This document shows, piece after piece, positions 1 to 13,867 of a stretch of 64,000 nucleotides of DNA. Position 1 is the first letter of the stretch. Each line of letters opens with the position of its first letter. The stretch covers positions 1,300,001-1,364,000 of the forward strand of contig JABMCL010000737.1 of assembly GCA_018857735.1 (NCBI GenBank), read 5' to 3'. The DNA is from Alviniconcha marisindica. Its lineage: Eukaryota; Mollusca; Gastropoda; Provannidae. A model generated the notes under the pieces. The model was given only the letters and a program-made list of their open reading frames with translations, ran no database searches and had not been told where the DNA came from. Both the position numbers and the translations under genes were made by a program.

Positions 1-279
1 ATCTATGCTTTTGCTGTCACCATTGATATCAATGGTCATCTGTCACCATTGGGATTGGATTCTCAGCAGACGCATCTTCATTTCTGTGTCCATACTACCC
101 CACCGAGTGCAATGCCTCAAGGGCAAAGGAAAAATACAAGGTCAAACGTGCCCCGTTTAACCCAAGGCCAAGAACTGTTCGTCGTGATGAGTGAACTGCT
201 GCAGCTTGTCGATGTAGAGATCTCGCGCGATGTGAGCTCAGTGAAGTGTCAGATGACAGGCTTTAATTGCCACTACAGT

Positions 280-1090
280 AGCCTATTTATTCCACGTTGA
301 CGTTCCCAGGCTTACCAGTACAGTACTTATTCCACGCTGACGTTCCCAGGCTTGCCACTACAGTAGTCTATTTATTCCACGCTGACGTTCCCAGGCTTGC
401 CCGTACAGTACTTATTCCACACTGACGTTCCCAGGCTTGCCACTACAGTAACCTATTTATTCCACGCTGACATTCCAAGGCTTGCCACTACTGTACTTAT
501 TCCACGCTGACGTTTCCGGGCTTGCCAGTACGGTACTTATTCCACGCTGACGTTCCCAGGCTTGCCACTACAGTAACCTATTTATTCCACGCTGACATTC
601 CCAGACTTGCCACTACAGTAACCTATTTATTCCACACTGACATTCCAAGGCTTGCCACTACAGTAACATATTTATTCCACGCTGACGTTTCCGGGCTTGC
701 CACTAGAATACCTATTCCACGCTGACGTTCCCAGGCTTGCCACTACAGTAACCTATTTATTCCACCCTGACGTTTCCGGGCTTGCCACTACAGTACCTAT
801 TCCACGCTGACGTTTCCAGGCTTGCCAGTACAGTACTTATTCCTTGCCAGTACAGTACTTATTCCTTGCCAGCACGGTACTTATTACACGCTGACGTTCC
901 CAGGCTTGCCACTACAGTACTTATTCCTTGCCACTACAGTACCTATTCCACGCTGACGTTTCCAGGCTTGCCAGTACAGTACTTATTCCCTGCCAGTACA
1001 GTACTTATTCCACGCTGACGTTCCCAGGCTTGCCACTACAGTACTTATTCCTTGCCAGCACGGTACTTATTACACGCTGACGTACCCCAC
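280..1090. repeat. Minisatellite, ~40-58 bp units (TTCCACGCTGACGTTCCCAG type)
   Basis: Units repeat the core TTATTCCACGCTGACGTT plus CCAGGCTTGCCACTACAG with small variations. Higher-order variants carry a shorter CTTGCCAGTACAGTACTTAT insert. Short open frames through the array are by-products of the repeat. The 279 bases to its left hold nothing I recognise. Confidence 0.9.
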
Positions 1091-1292
1091 ACTTGGGATG
1101 TGATATGACTGAAGCATTGTATGGTAGGCCGACAGTCGTTTGTAGTATCTACACACTGTGTCATGTTACCTGCCGCTTTGCATCACCTACTGCTGTATCA
1201 CTGTGTACACACTTTACTTGTACTTTGAGTTTACACGTCAGTTGACGTCTGTTCCTTGTTTAGACCTGTCTGCTGTTTTGTTGTTACATGCT

Positions 1293-1349
1293 CAGTGACA
1301 GAACACACACAGACACAGACACACAGACACACAGACACACAGACACACA

Positions 1350-1433
<84 letters not shown>

Positions 1434-1500
1434 CACACACACGCACGCACACACACACACACACACACACGCACACACACATACACGCACACACACACCA
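1293..1500. repeat. Compound CA / CACG / CAGA microsatellite
   Basis: Alternating purine-pyrimidine DNA: ACACAG units, then pure CA, ACGC units, and CA again. Long HTHTHT and CVCVCV frames cross it and are artefacts. Confidence 0.97.
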
Positions 1501-2565
1501 GACAGCCATGCACCACACACGATACGCCCCTACCACACCACACACACAAAGCCGATGTGACCCATTGACTTTGTTGTGATGTTTTCTGAAAGACTTAGTT
1601 GCTGTGCACCATAATACCGACATATCTGTGATAACGCTAGCGGGGTGTGAAGCGACGATGGGCGTGGAAGAGACTCACCCCGGGTAGATTACAGAGCAGA
1701 TGCCACTATCTGGACAGGCCATCGCTACCCGACACATTCCAAACTGGCACCCGCCTGTGAGCTGACTAAGTAACGTAGACAGGGTAAGAGTGGAATATAT
1801 TCCACAGTTGACTGAGCCCTGTAGGCATGTTTAAGTACGTACAGGCGACTTAAATCCCTATCCCTTAAATCCCTATCATCAATCAGATGCAACGAAATTA
1901 AATTAAAAAATGCTGATTGATTGTTTTTGTTTTTTTGTTTTGTTCAGTTCAGTTCGAAATGGTATCTGTGCGCTCTGACAAACCCACATGCACTCCACCC
2001 CGTTTCTCCGAAGCTTCCCCAAATTTGCCTTTGCAACAGTTCTAACGTTGGTCTGACTGACGTGCGCCCCCTCTCGTCTTTTCAAGGTTGATTCTCAAGT
2101 GCTTTCTCTTTCCATGCCTCTCTCCTCCAGGCAATCGATGGTGTGGTGTCCTTGGCTTTGTGTCCACAGGTAGTGTCTCAAACTCCTAAACACTTCAGAT
2201 ATTGCGAGACGCTAGCCGTTTGTGATGGTTGCTCTGCCTGCCAGTCTGTCTGGTCGGTCACTCCGGCATGTTCAAAGCAGTACATCTATAGGAGTTTTCA
2301 AAGGTGGGTTTCGAACATTGACACGTGCCAGTCTAGACTTCCCATTCCATTTTTCACTTCTACTTTTTTGTAGAAAGCTCATTGAATCTGTGAGGACGAT
2401 GCCATGTGTGGTCTGACTGTCATCTCTTGAGGCAGTCCGGCTGAGGGCATGGGTGACTGCTTCCACCACCATTGTCAAGCTGTAGTTTCAGACCTTTTCG
2501 CTGTTATCGTACGTAAAGGAGGCAGCTGCCCACTCATGAGCACGCATGGACGCAAGTGAAAACCA
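1501..2565. other. No gene or clear repeat seen
   Basis: Unique-looking sequence. No splice-bounded coding segment with recognisable similarity was found on either strand. Confidence 0.5.
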
Positions 2566-2569
2566 ATCT

Positions 2570-3770
2570 GCCCAGTTCTGGAGGGAGAGGTGGAAACGAA
2601 AATGTCTAGTTCTAGAGGGAGAGGTGGAAACGAAAATGTCTAGTTCTGGAGGGAGAGGTGGAAACGAAAATGTCTAGTTCTGGGGGGAGAGATGGAAACG
2701 AAAATGCCCAGATCGGGGGTAGGGGTGGGGTTAAACTAAACTGCCCAGTTCTGGAGGGAGTGGTGGAAACCCAACTGTTTAGTTCTGGAGGGAGAGGTGG
2801 AAACCAAAATGTCTAGTTCTGGAGGGAGAGGTGGAAACAAAACTGTCCAGTTGGAGAGGGGCGGAGGGGAAATCAGCCTGCCCAGTTCTGGAGGGATGTT
2901 GAAACCAACAGTTCTGGAGGGATGTTGAAACCAACAGTTCTGGAGGGAGAAATTAAAACCAACAGTTCTGGAGGGAGAAATTAAAACCAACAGTTCTGGA
3001 GGGATGTTGAAACCAACAGTTCTAGAGGGAGAAGTTGAAACCAACAATTCTGGAGGGAGAGGTTGAAACCAACAGTTCTGGAGGGAGAAGTTGAAACCAA
3101 CAGTTCTGGAGGGAGAGGTTGAAACCAACAGTTCTGGAGGGAGAGGGTGAAACCAACAGTTCTGGAGGGAGAGGGTGAAACCAACAGTTCTGGAGGGAGA
3201 GGGTGAAACCAACAGTTCTGGAGGGAGAGGGTGAAACCAACAGTTCTGCAGAGAGAGTTTGAAACCAAATTGCCCAGTTCTGGAGGAAAAGGTTGAAACC
3301 AAACTGCATAGTTCTTGGGATGGGGGAGGGGAAGGGGAAGGGGGGTTGAAACCAAACTGCCCAGTTCTGAGGTGAAAGGTTGAAAGCAAACTGACTAGTT
3401 CTGTGGTGAAAGGTTTTAGCCAAAATGCCTAGTTCGGGGGCGGGGGAGCGGGGGGGGGGGGGGTGAGACGTTGAAACTTAACTGCCCAGTTTTGGGGTGA
3501 AAGGTTAAACCCAAACTGCATAGTTCTGGGGTGAAAGATTGAAACCAAACTGCCTAGTTCTGGGGTGAAAGGTTGAAGCCAAAATGCCTAGTTCGGGTGG
3601 GGATGGGGTGGGGGGTGAGAGGTTGAATGCAAGCTGCCCGGTTCGGGGGGTGGGGGGGGAGGGGTGGGGGAGGGTTGAAACCAAACTGCCTAGTTCTGGC
3701 GTGAAAGGTTGAAACCAAAATGCCCAGTCCTGGAGGGAGTGGAGGAAGATGGGGCTGGGGCCGTTTTCAT
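2570..3770. repeat. Minisatellite, ~30-36 bp units (CAGTTCTGGAGGGAGAGG type)
   Basis: More than 30 units of a G/A-rich core (CCAGTTCTGGAGGGAGAGGT followed by GAAACCAAA) in several sub-blocks. A tightly homogeneous 30-bp block lies at about 2890-3240, and more diverged GTGAAAGGTT-type units follow to 3720. The minus strand is open for over 200 codons because unit lengths are often multiples of three. Confidence 0.93.
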
Positions 3771-4470
3771 GCGGTAGGTTGACCCAGACCAGTATGAGAC
3801 CACCTTGAAAACCTCAGAAGAAAAGTGTGTCATCGATAGGCAGGTTCAGTGTGGTATAATTATGCGGTAGGTTTCATCAGCAGAGAGCAGACGGAAGTGT
3901 GTCACTGGTAAGAACCCCCACCCCACCACCACCACTACCACCACCACCAAACGACGGGGTCGGCAGTTCACCACCACCCAGACGAATGATTACAGACCTT
4001 CAACCGCCAGCATCAGTGGCACGGTGACTGACGAAGCTGATCTCCAGATGAAGCTGATGCTATCGGGTGTCAGTCACGTCTTTCTTATCCACAACCACTC
4101 CCCCTACCCCCACCCCCCCATCACCCCACACCTCCTACCTCTCTTCCAACAGCTTTCAGGCGTTTCTGGGACAACCAATGTCTCCGCGTTGAACGCGTAC
4201 CAGCTCCTTCGTGTGCTTCTCCCTTTCCGAAGAGAGTCATCTCGTTGCCAACTTTCTCACCTCTGTGACGACGGAGACGATAATGATACGGCGTGAGCGA
4301 GGGCCTGGGTGTAAGCGAGTAAGCCGACGAGTATGGAGGTTTGCGATCTAGCGGCTGATAACGCCCGTGCCACCTACACGGCTCCCCGCCCTGCCAATCC
4401 GTCAGCGACTGGAGGAGCGAGCCCACGAGCAGAGAGGAAGCTACATACGCCTTTGCTAAACGATGTCCAT
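3771..4470. other. No gene seen; short CCA-rich stretch
   Basis: Contains a CCACCACC-type simple stretch at about 3915-3955 and nothing else recognised. Confidence 0.5.
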
Positions 4471-4473
4471 GAT

Positions 4474-4650
4474 CATAGTTCAGGAGCTGTGTGAGAGACG
4501 AGGTGGCCGTCCTGGACTGTCCGTCCTAACGAGCCTTCTGGTTTCCGTGGACGTAAAGAATTATTGCACCGTGCTTCGGCATTGGTCACAACTTGTCCCT
4601 AATATGTCAACTGACATCTGAGGACATTAAGCATCACTTCAGCATCATCA
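4474..4650 (+). mobile_element. Interspersed repeat E, copy 1
   Basis: About 177 bases, similar along their length to 13868-14046 and 29602-29778 in the opposite orientation. It runs from CAGGAGCTGTGTGAGAGACG through CCTAACGAGCC..GTGGACGT to GACATCTGAGGACATTAAGC. The middle is a variant of the tail shared by the SINE families. It sits directly before a SINE-A copy. Confidence 0.8.
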
Positions 4651-4667
4651 TCATGTCCATGAACAGT

Positions 4668-4980
4668 GAGCCGGTTTGGCCTAGTGGTAAGGCGTTAGGT
4701 TGGTAAGCGGAAGGACCTCGGTTCGATACCGCTTCGGCTCTCCTTTCTCTTCAGAAAGGTTGTGGTTTGTGGACACTGTCTTGTGACTTTGTCCATCACT
4801 TCCTACTGAAACATTAAAATGGCTCTCATCGCTGCCCATCTTAATGCAGGAATCATTCTGGTAGTGACAGTGTAGCGATAGGTATATAATCTCCCTCTCC
4901 CCATCTCCATACCCCCCCCCCCCTCCCCGTCCCTAATAAGCCTTATGGTTTCTGTGGACGTTAAGCACCATGTTTACTTA
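4668..4980 (+). mobile_element. SINE-A (tRNA-like head), full-length copy
   Basis: The head GAGCCGGTTTGGCCTAGTGG and the later GGTTCGATACC look like RNA polymerase III A and B boxes. The body contains TTGTGACTTTGTCCATCACT and ATTAAAATGGCTCTCATCGC. The 3' tail is CCCTAATAAGCCTTATGG..GTGGACGTTAAGCACCATG. The same order recurs at 9008, 16041 and, reversed, 5763. Confidence 0.85.
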
Positions 4981-5324
4981 CTTATGTCCATGAACTAATC
5001 TGTACGGACGTGACGTTTTTGCTGCTGTTGTGGCAAAGATTATAAATTAATACAGCTATTTACAATCTTTGGTTGCGGGTCGTAGGCTTATGTGTTTTGG
5101 GATAGAGTCATGTCGCGTATGGGTGTGTATTCATATGCCTTATTTCAAAGACTAAAATCATCAGCTATAGCTTTAGGGCTAAGAAGGCTACAGTGGTGTT
5201 CGGCTGGACTGTTGGTTAATGCCGAGTTGTCTCAATCCGGAGTGAGCTGCCTGATATTTAATGTCCAGTCAACAGTGAAGGTCGCATCAAGGCAAAGCAG
5301 AAGTCGTCACAGATAGGTCTTAGT

Positions 5325-5630
5325 CAGATAAATCTCTGTTATGACACAGGTCAATGTCAGATTCACTGCTGTGGCACAAGTCAAGGTCATATTCACTGAT
5401 ATGGCACAAGTCAAGGACATATTCACTGCTATGACACAAGTCAAAGTCAGATTCGCTGCTGTGACATAATGCATAGTCAGATTTACCGCTATGACACAAG
5501 TCAAAGTCAGATTCACTGCTATAATACAAGTCAAAGTCACATTCGCTGCTATGACACAAAGAACAGTCAGGTTCATTAATATGACACAAGTCAAAGTTAG
5601 ATCCAATGCTATGACACACGTCACATTTGA
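5325..5630. repeat. Minisatellite, 30-bp units (ATGACACAAGTCAAAGTCAG type)
   Basis: About ten units of 30 bases. Because 30 is a multiple of three, two frames on the minus strand stay open through the array; these are not genes. Confidence 0.93.
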
Positions 5631-5762
5631 CATGTTTGAGGAAATAAATTTGGAAAATAAAAGGGGAAGCTGAAAACAGTCTGACCTACTTCACGCTCTG
5701 TCCATTCGTTAGACCTGTACCGGAGAGGTGGGGTCCGAATGGGGAGGAGGAGTGTGGGGCTA

Positions 5763-5985
5763 TTCCTAACGCTATACTCTCACCACCAGAATGATTATTT
5801 TCTGCGCTAAGTTGGGCAGCGATGAGAACCGTTTTAATGTTTCGTTCACTGAGAGGGACAAAGTCACAAGACGGTGCCCCACAAAATAGTATCCACTTTT
5901 CGTTTTACGTCCGTGGTCCAACACGGCGGCCGGTTGTCTTCGTAGCGGAATGGGCAGAGCACGTAGCCGAGCCGGACCACAATAC
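5763..5985 (-). mobile_element. SINE-A, diverged inverted copy
   Basis: The reverse complement matches SINE-A: CACCACCAGAATGATT, GGGCAGCGATGAGA and GAGGGACAAAGTCACAAGAC are the complement of its body, and GCCGAGCCGGACC near 5970 recalls the head. The head is degenerate. Confidence 0.65.
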
Positions 5986-5989
5986 AGCT

Positions 5990-6720
5990 CTGGTCGCATC
6001 AAGTGAGATGCAGAAAAGATAAGTATGGGTTTGTGAAAGGGACGACCGACGTTGCGGGTGGTCCTTGGTGAAGAGTACCATCAGCTAGTAACCTCAGCAC
6101 TGACCGGCCGTATCGCGAGTCTGGGTGTCAGTATAAATCATAATGTTACCGATGTGATCAGGGCACGGAGCGAATTCCCATGGCCTGCCTGGTGATCTTT
6201 CAGACGGGGCTGGGCTGACTATAATCATCATGCCACCTCAGCTACATCCCCAGAAAACCTTGCCGCTCGGTAGATCTGCATATCGCTCAATCCTGAAATG
6301 AGGCAGCTTTTCCCCCATCTCGGGATGACAAGCTTTTATACCTATAGTTTGACGTGTCGCTAGAAGACGGACGGACCTTCTGTGAAACCGAAGACTCACT
6401 TTGAACCCAGGCGGATGACTGGGTAAGGCCTGTAGCATTGTACCTACAAAGCTTTCGCCAAACAAAAGAACCATTGTGAGGTTTTCAATGTGAGATGGGA
6501 GACCGTGCAGGCGTGGCCACTGGCTGGTGGCCGCCGGACTTGATCCGGGATCAGTTCCAGATGAAGCTGCAGCTCAGCATCAAAGGGCGCTGTTCACAGT
6601 CTGCCATTTGTCCCTGTCCGTGACGCAGGTGCGCGTGTCATGCTCCGGGTCAGTACGTCACTGCGGCGTCAAACTTCAGCCACAGTCCAGGGCCGGTGTA
6701 GGCGCAAAAAGACTTCCAGG
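5990..6720. other. No gene seen
   Basis: Unique-looking sequence with no recognised coding exon on either strand. Confidence 0.5.
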
Positions 6721-6722
6721 GG

Positions 6723-6725
<3 letters not shown>

Positions 6726-6777
<52 letters not shown>

Positions 6778-6838
6778 ACGCACGCACGCACGCACGCACA
6801 GCACGCACGCACACACACCACACACACACACACACACA

Positions 6839-6925
<87 letters not shown>

Positions 6926-7072
6926 GCAATGCACGCAAACACGCGCGGGCGCGCACACAAACACACACAAGCATGCACGCATTCACGCGCGAACGCGCGC
7001 ACGCACACACAGACACATTCACGCATGCACGCACGTACACACACATAACACACACACACACACACACACACA
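6726..7072. repeat. Compound CA / ACGC microsatellite
   Basis: Pure CA runs alternate with ACGC runs, then a degenerate part with CACGCGCGGGCGCGC. The alternating purine-pyrimidine sequence has high Z-DNA potential. Confidence 0.97.
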
Positions 7073-7199
7073 CCAGGGAAGAAACGCCTCCTTCTCGAAA
7101 AGGAAGCGTTGTTTCGCTTTGAAAATAACGGCTCTACTGCCAAGAAAATAACACTCGCACTAGAATGGGTGCGGAGGGGGCTTAAAACATAAAACACCA

Positions 7200-7328
7200 G
7201 TGGTGTTTCTGGGTGATGGTTTTCTTGTTGTTGTTGTCGGTTGGTTTTGTTGTTGTTGTTTGGGAAGTGTTTTGTGTATCTGCGCGAGTGTGCGTGTTTT
7301 CCCCCCAGTGGTGGTGGTGGTGGTGGTG

Positions 7329-7359
<31 letters not shown>

Positions 7360-7412
7360 CGCGCGTGTGTTTCCCTTGGTGTATTTTTGTTGTTGGTGGT
7401 GTTTTTCTCTCT
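7200..7412. repeat. TTG / GGT / TG simple-sequence cluster
   Basis: Short TTG runs, then (GGT)n at 7309-7331, then (TG)n to about 7356. Both strands show artefact frames. Confidence 0.85.
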
Positions 7413-7579
7413 AGGAAGGTACACAGGCTTCGAGTGACTGGTGCCAGTGTTCTTCAGAGTTCACCGAGTGATTGAAAGTTTTTGTTGTTTCTTCCCCCTA
7501 GTGCAGCGTTAATTTCCTTCATGCAGTCAATGTTTCCCCGGGAGAAATTCTTTTCCTGATAAATAACACTCCCCGGGTT

Positions 7580-8092
7580 GTCAGCTTTACCAGGTCAGAT
7601 ACATGCCCTGCAGTCCAGGCGAGATGAAGAGGAGGGAGGTGACGTGGGCTCTCACGAAGAAGTTAGACACTTTTGCGGGTCCAGGCGAGATCAAAAGGAT
7701 GGAGGTGGTGCTGGACCCTGAAGTTAGCCCAGAAGAGGCCAAGAATAGGGAGGTGGAGCTGGGCTTGAAAGTTGGACTTCTTTTGCAGCAGTTGTTTCTC
7801 AGCAGCAATGCTACGGACATTGTCTTTGTGACTGTTTCGCACAGCAGTTGAGACAGCAAATGCGTAGTACACTAGTTGCTACGCAACGGCGAGGGGACAC
7901 TGCCCTAACATTTTTGTTGTTCTGGCGGCGGTCCACGGCATCCTTGGTCTTCCGGGTTGGTGCGCGCGGTCGAGCCATCACTCTTTCTTCTACTACTTGG
8001 TTCTTAATGTCCTCGGATGTCAGCCTCTTTCTTCCCCTTCCCCGTCCCTAATAAGCAACCTCGCTTTCGTGGACGTTAACCAAAATGATTAC
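7580..8092 (+). mobile_element. SINE-B-like interspersed repeat, long copy
   Basis: Core features are two CCAGGCGAGAT motifs, GAAGTTAGCCCAGAAGAGGC, GGACATTGTCTTTGTGACT and CTGGCGGCGGTCCACGGC. The tail is CCCGTCCCTAATAAGC..GTGGACGTTAA. The same order is found at 20893-21262 and, reversed and truncated, at 10933-11125. The tail is shared with SINE-A although the bodies differ. Confidence 0.8.
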
Positions 8093-8094
8093 GG

Positions 8095-8880
8095 TTTGTT
8101 CCTGCAGTCCACCCCCCCACCCCCCACCCCCACCCGCCCCATCCCCTCCCCCTCCGCCGCCCCACTACTGACACCAGGAGTTTTGCATCGAGTATAGAAC
8201 AGGGCTTGCTTCGGATCAGCGGAGGTTCGGATACTTAAGATTGATGGGATAGGGTCAAGAGGGTCACACGGGCACGTAAGCACTAATACACGATACGATT
8301 AGAAACAGCGGAGCAAGCACTACAGAGCTCTTTTTTCTTCTAGCAAGAAGCTGAGCTTGTTTAGTGCGCATGCGTGCTGATTACGTTCGTGCTCATTTAC
8401 ACGAAATTGAATAAACTTTGTTTGAACCAACTCTTCTGGGCATTGCCACGGCGGTATTACAAGTCAGCCGAAAGGAGTGGTGGTGGTGTGCCTATTAATG
8501 TATTATATATGACAATCATATGTGTGCGATACTGTTTATTTTACAGAGCACTTCCGTAAGTAATACATTCTATTTAAATAATGCTTGTGGCATTTGTACT
8601 TATTGTGCTGCCACCTTGTGTGGTGGATGGGCGCTCTAGAAATCCTCTTTATTATTATTATTATTGCGTGCTCTTAAACTGTGAATCTCTTATGCATGCA
8701 GATTTTGTTCCTTTGTTTGTTATCCATGTGTAGCAGCCGCGTTTTCCTTTGAATGGTATAAAGAAGTACTTGATTTCGTCAGTGCAGAAGTAACACTATA
8801 TAATGGTAAAGGCGAACTGAGTGGCAAAACTGTGTATAGGTGCATGTGTGCACGCGCGCGTGCGTGTATGCATGCATGCA
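8095..8880. other. No gene seen; C-rich tract and AT-rich spacer
   Basis: A C-rich tract (8108-8165) follows the SINE-B tail. The text AATAAACTTTGTTTGAACCA at 8411 recurs with one change at 9400, so part of this region is another old repeat. A short (TTA)n lies at about 8649. Confidence 0.5.
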
Positions 8881-8881
8881 T

Positions 8882-8882
8882 G

Positions 8883-8962
<80 letters not shown>
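8882..8962. repeat. (TG)n microsatellite
   Basis: About 38 perfect TG units preceded by (CATG)n. Confidence 0.98.
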
Positions 8963-8967
<5 letters not shown>

Positions 8968-9007
8968 GACAACTACAATAAACGCTTCACAGGAGGTGAA
9001 ATCACAA

Positions 9008-9317
9008 GTGAGCCGGTGAGCCCTTCACAAGGCGTCAGGCTGGTAAGCAGAGGGACCCCGGTTCGAATCCGCTTCGGCTCTCCTTTTCTCTCCAAAAAGT
9101 ATGGACACTGTTTTGTGACTTTGTCCCTCACAATTAATGAAACATTAAAATGACTCTCATCGCTGCCCATCTTAATGTAGGAGTAGGAGTCATTCTGGTG
9201 GTGACAATATAGCGATAGGTATATAATCTCCCTCTCCCCCACCTCCGTACCCCCTACCCCCTCTTCTCCTCGTCCCTAATAAGCCTTACGGTTTATGTGC
9301 ACGTTAAGCACCATATT
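9008..9317 (+). mobile_element. SINE-A, second copy
   Basis: The head is GTGAGCCGGTGAGCCCTTCA; the B-box-like GGTTCGAATCCGCTTCGGCT is well kept. The body and the CCCTAATAAGCCTTACGG tail follow. It inserts just after the TG tract. Confidence 0.85.
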
Positions 9318-9319
9318 TG

Positions 9320-10080
9320 CACCGTGAGCATTTACTATAAGCCTAGCTTGTTTAATGCTCATACAATGATTTTGATTGTCCATATTTTCATGAATGTAAA
9401 TAAACTTTGTTTAAACCAAGCACCATGTTTACGTACTTGGTGAAAACACAACTGACAAAATGCACTTCTGCGTTCCTGGGCACCAGGTTGGAGGGCTACA
9501 CCATCTTCCACGGCCCAGAAACGCCTCGGTAACCTACAGGTAAACTTGATAGGCCTGCTGTCAGTACCGGCAACAACGGATACTGTCTGAGGACATTTAA
9601 TACCGTCGAATCCGTTCCGAAGAGAAAAGGCCTTCGACCGAATGTATTTCGTGACGGTCTCTTCTTGCCCACAGCCTAGTTGTGTACATGTGTCTTTGCG
9701 GTCCCCTAGTGTCTTGCTATGCTGCCCTTTTCGCCTGAATCGGTCAGTGTCAGGCAGAGTACCACACAATCCGGTGGATAAAATGTATATACAATGGTGG
9801 AGCGGGGTTCAGGCGAAACATTGCAGGGTAACATGGTCTCATGGTACTCAAGGTTTGACTACCAGGGACGCCCTCCTTTGGTTTTGTTCATCGAGATATC
9901 CATGAAGTTAACGGAAACCAGTTGACTGGTTGTCGTATGTCCTTACCGGCCGCGTAGCAACGTCATAATGTACCGTGAAAGGAGTGAAGTAAACAAGCTA
10001 GTTACCAATAGGCGGCACTTGCAATGGAAACCCAATTACCCTATACAGCCAGTCTGCTTGGAGTAAGCTGGCAGCCTGAG
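9320..10080. other. No gene seen
   Basis: Contains an AATAAACTTTGTTTAAACCA..CACCATGTTTACGTACTT segment (9400-9440) related to parts of the 11,235-13,165 tandem units. Nothing else is recognised. Confidence 0.5.
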
Positions 10081-10146
10081 AAAGAGAGAGAGAGAGAGAG
10101 AGGGGGGGGGGGGGGGGAGGAGAGAGAGAGAGACAGACAGACAGAC

Positions 10147-10179
<33 letters not shown>

Positions 10180-10235
10180 GACACAGAGACAGGGAGACAG
10201 AGACAGAGAGAGACAAAGACTGACAGATACACAGA
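10081..10235. repeat. GA / GACA microsatellite
   Basis: A (GA)n run, a G homopolymer at 10102-10117, then (GACA)n and degenerate GAGACA. Confidence 0.95.
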
Positions 10236-10329
10236 CAGAATGGGGTGGGGAGCGAAATTAAAGGTGGGAAGGAGAGAAATGAGTGTGGAGACAGAGAAGA
10301 GGCATAGCGTTTTGGTTACATGGTGCTTT

Positions 10330-10366
10330 ACAGCCACAGAAACCATAAGGCTTATTGGGGACAGGA
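10330..10366 (-). repeat. Isolated copy of the shared repeat tail
   Basis: CAGCCACAGAAACCATAAGG and CTTATTGGGGACAG are the reverse complement of the tail that ends SINE-A and SINE-B. An (AAT)n run follows at 10380-10412. Confidence 0.7.
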
Positions 10367-10716
10367 AAAAGAGAGGGGATAATAATAATAATAATAATAA
10401 TCATAATAATAATTATTATTATAATGTACATTCATCATGCGCTCATCAACGCCCTGAGCACTCACATGATACATATTAACTTAAATATGATATCCTATAC
10501 ACACGTAGAGCACAGTCCCACCAAAACAACCGACACAAAGCACCATACGGAAAGACACCCCCCCCCCCCCCCCATCACAAACACACACACAAACCACAGC
10601 GCCTGGTGGGGGGGTGCGGGGTGGGGGGGGGGGGTGTCCATGAATAGCTCGTCCGCTAACTCCTACCTGTAACGACCAAACAGACCGTCAGCCACCGCCA
10701 GAAACAACAATGTTAA

Positions 10717-10928
10717 CCCCTTCACTGCCATGGCGTCATTTGAAAACGACTGTTAAAAGTACAAAGTTTGAAACCGCTAACGGTTTCTCTCTTCTTTTTG
10801 AAACTGGCATCTGAAAGGATTTTCATCGAAATACATAGCACTGAAAGTAGATGTTATACGAGCGTAAAATGTACTGTTTGTAGGCATGTCTGTGCATCTT
10901 CCAGCCCAGAAATTTTACAGTGAAGGGG
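10717..10928. mobile_element. TTAA-flanked MITE (piggyBac-like), copy 1
   Basis: The 212-bp element has inverted ends CCCCTTCACTG / CAGTGAAGGGG and is flanked on both sides by TTAA (10713-10716 and 10929-10932). Internal similarity to 61780-62002 is clear (GAAAGGATTTTCAT; GTGCATCTTCCAGCC versus GTGCATCTTTCAGCC; AAATTTTACAG). A TTAA target site and ends starting CCC are the hallmark of the piggyBac superfamily. No transposase is encoded. Confidence 0.85.
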
Positions 10929-10932
10929 TTAA

Positions 10933-11125
10933 GGAGCTGGGGTCCCTGCCAGTGCGAAGCAGCTCATGTCCACCGCTAATTGCTGTTTCAACAGCTGTGC
11001 GTAACGAAGCCACAAAGACAGTGTCCGAAAAGTAACTGTTGAAAACCTGAAGCAAAGGACAGTCCAATTCCCTATGAGAGCCCAGCTCCACCTTCGTCCT
11101 CTTGATCTCACCTGGCTCGTGTCCA
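10933..11125 (-). mobile_element. SINE-B-like repeat, truncated inverted copy
   Basis: The reverse complement gives CCAGGTGAGATCAAGAGGAC and CACTGTCTTTGTGGC, in the order seen at 7680-7840. It abuts the TTAA MITE directly on its left. Confidence 0.75.
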
Positions 11126-11140
11126 TGGAGCTTGCTTCGG

Positions 11141-11141
11141 T

Positions 11142-11234
<93 letters not shown>
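11141..11234. repeat. (CT)n microsatellite
   Basis: About 47 perfect CT units. It precedes the first unit of the large tandem array. Confidence 0.98.
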
Positions 11235-13296
<2,062 letters not shown>

Positions 13297-13659
13297 TGAA
13301 CTCTAACGGAGCCTATCTCTGTCTTGCACTATTTCTATACAAAATTCTGTACAACAACGCTACCCACAAGCCGCTGGCATCTCGACAACACAGTGACAAG
13401 TTCATGATCCTACGCCTCATTTTACTTTGTCTTTGACCACGGTGTTTTAGTGCAAAAGCCGAAAACAAAGAGACCACGCAGCACGTGCATTGTTTCTGTA
13501 CTGACAGGTTAAAAAATTAAAAAACAAAACAAAAACAAAACACATGCAACAGAGCCCCTCTTTTTGTTGTTGTGCAGGGCTGAAAAGGGTGCAACGAGTT
13601 CGATCTTGTGAAACCGATCGTGCATGGCTATGGCTTTTGGCTTAACAGGAGGGAGAGGG

Positions 13660-13740
13660 GGCGCGCCGGGGGCGGGGGGTGGGGGTGGGGGTTGGGGGGT
13701 GGGGGGTGGGGGCTGGGGGGTGGGAGGGGGGGAACTGGAG
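13660..13740. repeat. G-rich tract (GGGGGTGG type)
   Basis: Repeated GGGGGT and GGGGTGG runs on the plus strand, well suited to G-quadruplex formation. Confidence 0.85.
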
Positions 13741-13867
13741 GGGCTCAAACCATGCCGCTACAGGCTACTCGGGAGGGTTTTGCGTCAGTCGTCACCCTCC
13801 ACAGGACAAGGTCATTTTCTCCGCTCTCCAGGTGGACCGGCGGCAGACTGAAACTAGAGGGACCCTT

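Noticed and set aside
1231..1623. Long frames coding Cys/Val or His/Thr repeats over CA/TG tracts (also at 6527-7122, 16536-16848, 17166-17531, 24235-24773, 59064-59387)
   Set aside because: Pure consequences of dinucleotide repeats with no stop codon in several frames; no splice context or non-repeat sequence.
2736..3389. 217-codon minus-strand frame
   Set aside because: Translation of the GGAGGGAGAGG minisatellite; alternative frames of the same array are equally open.
5325..5630. CRISPR-like array of 30-bp repeats
   Set aside because: Repeats are contiguous without unique spacers, and the DNA is eukaryotic.
7603..7851. 82-codon frame starting MPCSPGEMKRREV
   Set aside because: Part of the SINE-B-like repeat; the same region at 20893-21262 has a broken frame.
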